DNA from: Planctomycetota bacterium | GTDB lineage: Bacteria > Planctomycetota > Planctomycetia > Pirellulales > UBA7805 | Direction: 5' to 3' | DNA: 7,282 bases | NCBI GenBank assembly: GCA_014237955.1 | Contig: JABABY010000098.1 | Span: 1 to 7,282 of the forward strand | Part shown: positions 1 through 5,448 of the stretch, in pieces | How the letters are laid out: each line of letters begins with the position of its first letter | How positions within the stretch are numbered: the stretch's first letter is position 1 | Position numbers and translations under genes: made by a program | The notes under the pieces: model-generated | Seen by the model: the letters and a program-made list of their open reading frames with translations, nothing else | The model's database searches: none | Told to the model about the DNA's origin: nothing

Positions 1-90
1 GAGCATGGAGCAAGGGAAGCGAGCGAACCGGTTGCAAACCGTTGGCCCCGGTTCATCTGAGTGACACAATGGTCACGGAAGGCATTGACG
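1..90. other. upstream stretch, no gene assigned
   Basis: All three plus-strand frames are open from the window edge and close early: frame 1 at TGA 58-60, frame 2 at TGA 62-64, frame 3 at TGA 126-128. One of them may be the last codons of an upstream gene, but codon usage over so few codons does not say which. The stretch holds overlapping short inverted repeats: CGGTT (29-33) can pair with AACCG (37-41), and that AACCG can instead pair with CGGTT (49-53). There is no U-tract, so it is not an evident terminator. No promoter was recognised. Confidence 0.3.
77..82 (+). promoter_or_regulatory. ribosome binding site of the small ORF at 91
   Basis: GGAAGG lies 8 nt before ATG 91. This is good Shine-Dalgarno quality and spacing, and it favours ATG 91 over the in-frame GTG at 61, which has no such site. 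Confidence 0.6.
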
Positions 91-377
91 ATGGCACAGC
101 ATCCGCCAATTCGGTTGTCGATCCATGACGAGGATGGTGGTCCACGACTCATCCTGCAGGACCAGGAATTGCCCCCAAGACAATTCCATGGCGAATTGAA
201 GATTGCGACATCTCACGAACTTTCGGCGCCAATGAGGCGGGCTATCACGATCATCCGTCAAGCAATATCAGGCAGAAAAAACACACATGGGCTGCTATCG
301 ATCCAAGATACGCCTTCGAGTACATTACCCGCCAATCGACCCTCAACACTGCGTTCCTGGAGTCGTACAAGTGCTAG
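91..377 (+). CDS. small hypothetical protein read through a -1 frameshift (or frameshifted gene)
   Basis: I do not recognise this protein. Frame 1 from ATG 91 reads as a plausible protein (MAQHPPIRLSIHDEDGG...) up to about 276. After that, frame 1 degrades into Arg/Ser/Pro-rich sequence antisense in character to normal codon use. Frame 3 from 282 then reads WAAIDPRYAFEYITRQSTLN and on to LESYKC, with a C/G-rich third position, ending at TAG 375-377. The join falls on the heptamer A AAA AAC in the correct phase for -1 slippage and gives 95 residues (64 + 31). The product is soluble-looking, with no signal peptide or membrane segment. Its stop overlaps the GTG start of the peptidase gene by 7 nt, which suggests one operon and coupling. 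Unshifted frame 1 would run to 648, deep inside the peptidase gene, which is unlikely. Alternatives are a disrupted gene or a sequencing error in the A6 run. Confidence 0.5.
276..282 (+). promoter_or_regulatory. candidate -1 ribosomal slippery heptamer A AAA AAC
   Basis: In the frame of ATG 91 the codons are AGA AAA AAC, so the phase matches the X XXY YYZ rule. Slippage by -1 leads into CAC ACA TGG and the well-formed frame 3 tail. A AAA AAC is a known slippery type, although in E. coli A AAA AAG (dnaX) is more efficient. I see no strong stimulatory hairpin just downstream, only a weak 4-bp TATC/GATA pairing near 295-310, and no clear upstream Shine-Dalgarno-like stimulator. The six-A run could also allow transcriptional slippage. 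Confidence 0.4.
359..362 (+). promoter_or_regulatory. ribosome binding site deciding the peptidase start
   Basis: GGAG sits 8 nt before GTG 371. Together with the signal-like segment that follows and the 7-nt overlap with the upstream stop codon, it favours GTG 371 over ATG 287. ATG 287 has no Shine-Dalgarno sequence and would place 28 non-signal-like residues in front of the hydrophobic segment. Confidence 0.55.
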
Positions 378-2083
378 CAAAAACCGGATACTCCCAGGCA
401 ATCCTCATCCTGCTTTCGGCTATGGTGTGGACAACCTTTGGAGAAAGATGTCTTGGAGAGACCGTCATCGTCTGTCCGGAAAACTTCCGAGAAGCGATCA
501 AGCCGTGGGTGACATATCGTCAACGGCAGGGCCATACGCTCGATTTCATCAAGAGTCATGGCACGGCAGCAGAAATCCACGCCAGAATTCTTCAACGGGC
601 CGAAGAAGAACCAATCAGTGCCATCCTACTCATTGGCGATACTCCTAATCGTACCAATCTACGGGAACCCAATGAAACAGGAAAAGTACCGACCCACTAT
701 ATCTCAGCTAGGATTATCACTCCCTTTGGTGGGGACCGAACGATTGCGAGCGATAATCCCTATGGGGATCTCAATGGCGATCAAATCGCTGATGTTCCGA
801 TTGGTCGTCTGCCGGTCGACAGCCCTGAAGAGTTGGAAAACCTGATTGGCCGAATTATCCGGTATGAATCAAATGACGACTTTTCACTGTGGCGCAGCCG
901 GATCAACCTCATCGCTGGTCTCGGCGGTTTTGGTGGTGTGATCGATACGATGATTGAGAACACGACCAAATTGTTCCTGACTTCTGGTATTCCGGCCGGA
1001 TATCAAGTGGGCATGACCAGGGCGAGTTGGAAAAGCCCCTACTGTCCGGACCCACGATTGTTTCGTGAGACTGTCATTACACGCATGAATGAGGGCTGCC
1101 TATTCTGGGTCTACATGGGGCATGGACAGGTGCAAACCTTAGATCAACTTCATGTTCCCGGTGCTACGTTCCCAATTTTGTCTGTAGAAGATACTGCTCG
1201 CATCGAATGCCATACAGGTGCCCCCATTGTCCTTCTCTTCAGTTGTTACAGCGCGGCATTTGATAACCCGAATGATTGCCTTGCGGAAGAAATATTATGC
1301 AGCAAAAGTGGACCGGTTGCCGTTCTGGGAGGCTCACGAACCACCATGCCTTATGCGATGGCAACACTGGCAGAAGCAATGATGGATGAGTGTTTTCAAA
1401 AGCGTACAAATACGCTGGGGAAGATTTTCTTGAGGGCTAAAAAGCGAATGGTCGACAGCCAGCAAGCATCTGGTTATCGCGGGCTAATCGATTCAATGGG
1501 CATGCTGTTTGGGGAGTCGGCAGAGGATTTATACGCACAGCGACAAGAACATCTTCATTTATTCAATCTGCTCGGTGATCCACTTTTAAAAATAAAACAT
1601 CCACAGGACATTCCGATTTCAGTCAATACAATTGTCCGTGAGGGATCCGAGATTCCTATTCAACTTGAGATGCCGATTGCGGGACAGGCGACAATTGAGT
1701 TGATCGTCCGCCGGGGCCACTTACTGAAACAACCATCCACGAGGCTACAATACGATCCCCGCGATCGGGCGCTGCACAAAATCCAGAAGACCTATCTAGA
1801 GGCCAATAATCAGCAAATCGATTCGACCACACGGACAATCACCAAGGGGCCACTGGACATTCGCCTTAAGTTGCCTCCTGGGGTTGTTGGTCCCTGCCAC
1901 GTGCGGGCTTATATCGAGGGCAGCAAAGATTTTGCCCTTGGCACGGCCGACCTTTACGTTGAACAATCCCAAAAATTGCAACCTAGCACTGTCTTGGGGT
2001 CGGGGCGGGACAAACAAGATGACCAGACCGATTCATTACCAGTAGCCAATGGCACTATTTTTCAAAAGCAATCGAAACGATAG
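371..2083 (+). CDS. secreted peptidase C25 (gingipain-like) family protein
   Basis: Likely an exported cysteine endopeptidase of the caspase-fold C25 (gingipain) family. From GTG 371 it has 570 residues. Residues 1-29 look like a signal peptide: Lys4, a hydrophobic run AILILLSAMVW at 10-20, and possible cleavage near Gly29; an uncleaved anchor is possible. Family hallmarks follow in order: DNPYGDLNGDQIADVPIGRL at about 128-147, the catalytic His251 in YMGHGQ, the catalytic Cys292 in LLFSCYSAAFD, and NLLGDPLLKI at about 399-408, which normally closes the catalytic domain. Residues 413-530 are probably a beta-sandwich like those trailing other C25 peptidases, followed by a polar low-complexity tail. 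I see no sorting domain or long propeptide, so it is shorter than secreted gingipains. Substrate specificity cannot be read from the sequence. It follows the small frameshifted gene and appears coupled to it. It converges on the reductase-aminotransferase gene, with no shared function implied. Confidence 0.88.
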   Translation: MLAKTGYSQAILILLSAMVWTTFGERCLGETVIVCPENFREAIKPWVTYRQRQGHTLDFIKSHGTAAEIHARILQRAEEEPISAILLIGDTPNRTNLREPNETGKVPTHYISARIITPFGGDRTIASDNPYGDLNGDQIADVPIGRLPVDSPEELENLIGRIIRYESNDDFSLWRSRINLIAGLGGFGGVIDTMIENTTKLFLTSGIPAGYQVGMTRASWKSPYCPDPRLFRETVITRMNEGCLFWVYMGHGQVQTLDQLHVPGATFPILSVEDTARIECHTGAPIVLLFSCYSAAFDNPNDCLAEEILCSKSGPVAVLGGSRTTMPYAMATLAEAMMDECFQKRTNTLGKIFLRAKKRMVDSQQASGYRGLIDSMGMLFGESAEDLYAQRQEHLHLFNLLGDPLLKIKHPQDIPISVNTIVREGSEIPIQLEMPIAGQATIELIVRRGHLLKQPSTRLQYDPRDRALHKIQKTYLEANNQQIDSTTRTITKGPLDIRLKLPPGVVGPCHVRAYIEGSKDFALGTADLYVEQSQKLQPSTVLGSGRDKQDDQTDSLPVANGTIFQKQSKR

Positions 2084-2102
2084 CCAGGATCAATCGGACA
2101 AA

Positions 2103-2137
2103 GACGAGAATACCACTTAAGAATTACATTGCTCGTC
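2103..2137. repeat. inverted repeat at the convergent gene junction
   Basis: GACGAG (2103-2108) and CTCGTC (2132-2137) are perfect 6-bp arms around a 23-nt spacer that contains the 3' end of the minus-strand gene. The convergent genes are only 33 bp apart (2084-2116) and no classic hairpin plus U-tract terminator is visible there. This repeat is the only candidate for a shared terminator, and the loop is long, so the assignment is weak. Confidence 0.2.
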
Positions 2138-4927
2138 AATCTCCGCAGGCGTTGCAGAGATTTGTGGTCCGCCGTTGCGCATTCCATTGTGATCCGCTTC
2201 GGCATCCTGATTCGATCCATGCTGTCCAGAAATCGACCGAGTGATTACCTCGTCAAAGAGTCCTTCAACTTTCTGACCCAGTGCACAGGTGCGACCAAAT
2301 GCATTGAGAAAATGATCCGCCTTGGCCTCGTCAATGGTCAGAGGTGGCTGAATTCTTAGAACCAACGGGTTTGAACGAGCAACTTGAGCGTAGATGTGAT
2401 AATGCTCGAGCAAGATCTGCATCTGAAAAACCGTCGGAAAGCTGCGAACCATCTCATCAACACCCGTCATTAAATACTGCAGCATGCCCGAAGAGTCCGT
2501 CCGCTTTAGATGCGTGACTACGGATTCTGTGAGTGGCATAAGCTCCACACCGATCATCAAACCCTGTCCGCGAATATCACGGAAGTACTCGGGCATCTGA
2601 TGCCTGAGCTTGTTCAGACCCTCAAGCAACTGAAACCCTCGTGCTGCCGCATTCTCCGGCAAACGTTCCTCAATGAGGGTCTCGATGGCCGCTAGCCCAG
2701 CTACGCAGGCCAAGCTACCTCCACCAAATGTCGATGTATGCAAAGCGAACCGATCGACGGTTCCGTAAGCTTTCATCCATATATCTCGACGTGCGAGCAT
2801 CGCGCCAATCGGCACCAAACCGCCGCTGAGACTTTTGGCCACTGTCATAATATCCGGTTCAATCGCGGCCTGTTCGCTCGCAAAGATTGTTCCCGTGCGT
2901 CCCATGCCGGTCTGCACCTCATCGGCAATCAACAGCGTCCCTGTGTTACGACAAATCCTTTGAACCTCCGCGAGATAGCCAGCCGGTGGCATCATCATTC
3001 CCGCCTCACCCTGAATCGGCTCCACAATAAAAGCAGCCATATTGCGAGGGGCCAACAGCCGCTCGAGAACCTCAAGGTTCCCGTAAGGAACAGCGTGACA
3101 ATCAGGCAACAGGGGCCCAAAAGGGCGCTGGTACGATCGATTGCCCGTCACCGACAATGCACCGAATGACTTGCCGTGGAATGACCCGTGACAATAAACG
3201 ATCCCAGTGCGTTCGGTCGCCGCCCGCGCCAACTTGAGTGCCGCTTCGACCGACTCAGCTCCACTATTACAGAAAAAGACCATCTCAAGACCGGACGGTG
3301 AAATCGACACCAAACGTTCGGCCAGTGCGGCGGCATAGGGATTGGCAGCGGATGGGCTGAAACCGAGTACCTGTTGGGAAAGAGCATCACGAACAGCAGT
3401 GACCACGCGAGGATGATTATGTCCGAGGTTCAGTGAACCAAAACCCGATACAAAATCAAGATAGCGATTGTCTTCAGTATCAGAAATAACCAGTCCGTCT
3501 CCGCGGACAAATGTTTTATTAAGGCCGCTCTGTTTGGTCAGACTAACCAATACCGGATTCACGTAGCGATGAAAAAGGGTTCGAGCCCTGCGATTCGCTA
3601 CATCGCATCGATGATTGTCCTCCCGTTGGCCATCTTTAGCACTGCTAGGATGTCCATTGTCTCGCGGCGAATCCACGGATTTTGAATTACCATTACCTTG
3701 CATCGCCTGTGAGTTGTCTTTGGACTTTCCATTTCCATTTTTATAATGTTGAAAAACATCACCATTAGGCGATTCATGCGTGCAGCCATTGGTTGTGAGA
3801 TGTTGTTTTTCGATGCGTTGGCGCCCAATCACCTTAGCCATACTCGCCCACATCGCATCCTCAACAGGACGGCCAAAGGAAGAAAGATGGCTGAATGAAA
3901 AACCATTGTTTTCGGCAATTGCCCCTATCTCATTCACGTTTTCTATACTTAAATCCCGTCCCAACGAAAAACACTCTGCACGGTCCTCGAGCGCGAGATT
4001 GATGGTTTCGGCAAGACAACCCGGCACTAAACCAAAATGAAAACCTAACAACATCGACTTTCGAAGAAATGGCTGAGGGACATCAACCACTCCCCCTGCC
4101 ACAACCAATACATCATCGCGGCGTCTGACAGAACGCATTACGTCTGTGGGTACTCCAACATCAATCACAACACTGCCGGATTGAAGCATTTCCGGTTTAA
4201 TACAATTGCCCGATGAGGTCGCAGACAGAATCAGCTGAGACTGGGACAAAGCAGTCGGGATGTCTGTCACCAAATCGCTCTGAAGTTCTTTGGCAATCCG
4301 TACGGCTCTGGGTGAGTGCCGACGAGCCACCAACATCAAACGCCCTACCTCTGGAGCCAGCAATCGTGCAGCGGCCGTGGCAATACTTCCAGGGACTCCA
4401 ACAACCGTTACAGTCTGTCGGCGAATATCAATATCAAGCTCGCTACAGGCCTGATATAGATTTTTGATAGCTGCAAATACCGTGAGGCTGTTTCCAGTTG
4501 TCACTGGTATTGGACTGTTTTCAGCAAGATATTTTCCGTGGCCGCCAACAACACTCGTTAACGAACCAAGGCCAACGATACCGGCCCCCCAGTCAGCTGC
4601 CATGCGAACGGCTGTTTCCGTTTGCTGGATTGCCCGGGTAGGGTCCTGTAAAATTTCCTGCGCAGTACAAGGAATTTCGTACACGCGACCTTCAGCAGAT
4701 TTACCCACAGATGTCTCGAGTGCCTGAAAGCGATCTAGAACTGTTGGACTTGTGGGAGCTGCCGGGCTTCCGAAGCCAACGCCCTCGGCCATCGCATCTT
4801 GCACAAAATTACAGATCTCGAGAAGATTTCCCTTTTCCCAATGGGACAACAGTTCACCACCATCGTCCATCTGAAAAAGGGCCTTGCTCTCCTCCGAGAG
4901 AGGATGCACAACAAAAGCAAATTTCAT
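2117..4927 (-). CDS. fused acyl-ACP reductase-like / class III aminotransferase
   Basis: A bifunctional enzyme of 936 residues. Residues 1-370 resemble cyanobacterial long-chain acyl-ACP reductase (AAR): a TTGN motif at 143-146, a Rossmann nucleotide-binding stretch VVGVPGSIATAAA at 175-187, IDVGVP at 255-260, and Cys304 in VPGCLAET, which aligns with the AAR active-site Cys (FACFAEA). This half should reduce an acyl thioester to an aldehyde with NAD(P)H. Residues 371-445 are a polar Asn/Gly/Ser/Lys linker. Residues about 450-890 are a PLP fold-type I, class III aminotransferase close to putrescine aminotransferase: NSGAES 554-559, SFHGKS 582-587, EPIQGE 636-641, Asp669 in LIADEVQTGMGRTG, Schiff-base Lys698, and HTSTFGGG 730-737. 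A helical insertion lies at about 801-835. I infer that the aldehyde is handed on and aminated to a fatty amine. Aldehyde consumption is not proven, and the acyl chain and amino donor are unknown. ATG 4927 is the first start after an in-frame upstream TGA, but it has no clear Shine-Dalgarno sequence. Confidence 0.88.
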   Translation of the reverse strand: MKFAFVVHPLSEESKALFQMDDGGELLSHWEKGNLLEICNFVQDAMAEGVGFGSPAAPTSPTVLDRFQALETSVGKSAEGRVYEIPCTAQEILQDPTRAIQQTETAVRMAADWGAGIVGLGSLTSVVGGHGKYLAENSPIPVTTGNSLTVFAAIKNLYQACSELDIDIRRQTVTVVGVPGSIATAAARLLAPEVGRLMLVARRHSPRAVRIAKELQSDLVTDIPTALSQSQLILSATSSGNCIKPEMLQSGSVVIDVGVPTDVMRSVRRRDDVLVVAGGVVDVPQPFLRKSMLLGFHFGLVPGCLAETINLALEDRAECFSLGRDLSIENVNEIGAIAENNGFSFSHLSSFGRPVEDAMWASMAKVIGRQRIEKQHLTTNGCTHESPNGDVFQHYKNGNGKSKDNSQAMQGNGNSKSVDSPRDNGHPSSAKDGQREDNHRCDVANRRARTLFHRYVNPVLVSLTKQSGLNKTFVRGDGLVISDTEDNRYLDFVSGFGSLNLGHNHPRVVTAVRDALSQQVLGFSPSAANPYAAALAERLVSISPSGLEMVFFCNSGAESVEAALKLARAATERTGIVYCHGSFHGKSFGALSVTGNRSYQRPFGPLLPDCHAVPYGNLEVLERLLAPRNMAAFIVEPIQGEAGMMMPPAGYLAEVQRICRNTGTLLIADEVQTGMGRTGTIFASEQAAIEPDIMTVAKSLSGGLVPIGAMLARRDIWMKAYGTVDRFALHTSTFGGGSLACVAGLAAIETLIEERLPENAAARGFQLLEGLNKLRHQMPEYFRDIRGQGLMIGVELMPLTESVVTHLKRTDSSGMLQYLMTGVDEMVRSFPTVFQMQILLEHYHIYAQVARSNPLVLRIQPPLTIDEAKADHFLNAFGRTCALGQKVEGLFDEVITRSISGQHGSNQDAEADHNGMRNGGPQISATPAEIDEQCNS

Positions 4928-4982
4928 GATGTGATCAGGATCGTCTGAGAGATGTGCGAAATCAGCACAGTTTCATCAAAAG

Positions 4983-5027
4983 CGGGTAAATGCCACGATC
5001 CATGCCGCGCCCAGGCGCGCCCACCCG
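4983..5027 (-). repeat. nested GC-rich inverted repeats in the leader of the fusion gene
   Basis: CGCGC (5006-5010) and GCGCG (5015-5019) form a tight stem with a 4-nt loop. Around it, CGGGT (4983-4987) can pair with ACCCG (5023-5027). It lies 56-100 bp upstream of ATG 4927, either in the 5' untranslated leader or over the promoter. A role as operator or leader structure is possible but unproven. Confidence 0.3.
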
Positions 5028-5085
5028 TTAGTCATCACTCCATGAAATGAAAACAGAGAAAGCAGTAACTTCTTAAGCTACCAAA

Positions 5086-5118
5086 CCTTCCAACACATCA
5101 GCATACACCGCTGGAAGG
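5086..5118. repeat. 7-bp perfect inverted repeat, 19-nt spacer
   Basis: CCTTCCA (5086-5092) and TGGAAGG (5112-5118) are exact reverse complements. There is no following T-tract on either strand, so this is not a terminator. It is a possible protein binding site or part of a leader structure. Confidence 0.3.
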
Positions 5119-5144
5119 GGCGATTCAACCGAACCTTGTGAAAA

Positions 5145-5167
5145 TCAAGCGTTTCTCGCTCAAGCGT
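5145..5167. repeat. 8-bp direct repeat TCAAGCGT
   Basis: TCAAGCGT occurs at 5145-5152 and again at 5160-5167, 15 bp from start to start, or about one and a half helical turns. Paired direct half-sites between divergent genes are typical of regulator binding sites. It is short enough to occur by chance. Confidence 0.3.
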
Positions 5168-5173
5168 GGAACC

Positions 5174-5184
5174 TCCAACTTGGA
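5174..5184. repeat. 11-bp palindrome TCCAACTTGGA
   Basis: Perfect 5-bp arms around a central C. It lies 7 bp after the TCAAGCGT direct repeat, in the middle of the divergent region. Possible operator; low certainty. Confidence 0.2.
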
Positions 5185-5227
5185 AAATCGGCGCTCTCGG
5201 AAAGGGCCACAAAACCACAAAAAATCC

Positions 5228-5255
5228 GAAAGTTTTGGCAACATTGCCAACTTTC
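5228..5255. repeat. long inverted repeat / hairpin with GGCAA-TTGCC core
   Basis: The left arm GAAAGTTTTGGCAA (5228-5241) pairs with the right arm TTGCCAACTTTC (5244-5255) over twelve base pairs, with one TT bulge and a 2-nt loop. It is the most extensive dyad in the window and lies 37 bp upstream of the extended -10. That suits an upstream regulator site for the transporter promoter. No T-tract follows, so it is not a classic terminator. Confidence 0.45.
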
Positions 5256-5259
5256 CTGG

Positions 5260-5281
5260 CCGGTTCAGCCTGCCCAACCGG
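5260..5281. repeat. inverted repeat CCGGTT / AACCGG
   Basis: Perfect 6-bp arms at 5260-5265 and 5276-5281 with a 10-nt spacer, placed where the -35 area of the 5292-5300 promoter would lie. A repressor bound here would block the promoter. Binding is inferred only from position and symmetry. Confidence 0.35.
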
Positions 5282-5282
5282 T

Positions 5283-5297
5283 ATACCAGGGTGGTAT
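5283..5297. promoter_or_regulatory. operator-like palindrome over the transporter promoter
   Basis: ATACC (5283-5287) and GGTAT (5293-5297) are perfect 5-bp arms around AGGGT. The right arm shares bases with the extended -10 element, so a protein bound to the palindrome would compete with RNA polymerase. The regulator is not encoded in the window. Confidence 0.4.
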
Positions 5298-5300
5298 GAT
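5292..5300 (+). promoter_or_regulatory. extended -10 promoter for the MMPL transporter gene
   Basis: TGGTATGAT matches the extended -10 consensus TGnTATAAT with a single mismatch in the hexamer (TATGAT). No good -35 hexamer lies 17 bp upstream, which is tolerated at extended -10 promoters. Transcription would start near 5307 and leave a leader of about 140 nt before ATG 5449. Confidence 0.45.
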
Positions 5301-5398
5301 ATCCTCTCGTCGGTCGTAGGGCGAATGCCAACCACCGCTGTGGCAAGCTTTTTGTCCCAGAGTCCCCCATCTCCCATTCCGTTACAGTCCACATTCTA

Positions 5399-5408
5399 CA
5401 CAATTGTG
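5399..5408. repeat. 10-bp palindrome CACAATTGTG
   Basis: A perfect palindrome without spacer, 40 bp before the transporter start and inside its predicted leader. It could be an operator site or chance; no function can be assigned. Confidence 0.2.
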
Positions 5409-5448
5409 GCAACCTGCCTTTGCATTAGCGGCCAGAAGAAAAAGTGGC

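Larger units (their letters stand above)
4928..5448. other. 521-bp divergent intergenic regulatory region
   Basis: This lies between the 5' ends of the minus-strand reductase-aminotransferase gene and the plus-strand transporter gene, so it should hold both promoters. It is packed with short inverted and direct repeats and has one good promoter, for the transporter side. No -35/-10 pair of quality was found for the minus-strand gene. The open frames present here have no coding character, no family resemblance and no ribosome binding site, so I call no gene. Confidence 0.7.

Noticed and set aside
287..370. N-terminal extension of the peptidase from ATG 287
   Set aside because: It has no Shine-Dalgarno sequence, and frame 3 in the same interval reads as the better coding sequence. 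GTG 371 has GGAG at the right distance and puts the hydrophobic segment at the N-terminus.
2738..3169. 143-codon plus-strand frame inside the aminotransferase region
   Set aside because: It is antisense to strongly conserved aminotransferase motifs, so it is a shadow frame.
5011..5022. GGCGCGCC palindrome and GC-rich patch as an integration or cloning scar
   Set aside because: It is a short sequence explained by the GC-rich hairpin. No vector or mobile-element sequence flanks it.
5331..5354. Possible terminator or attenuator: CCAC-CGCT-GTGG stem followed by a TTTTT run
   Set aside because: The stem is only 4 bp and is separated from the T-run by five bases, too weak for an intrinsic terminator.
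5078..5412. Two minus-strand open frames of about 100 codons in the divergent spacer
   Set aside because: They overlap each other and the promoter/dyad region. Their proteins look like translated spacer and nothing is recognisable in them.
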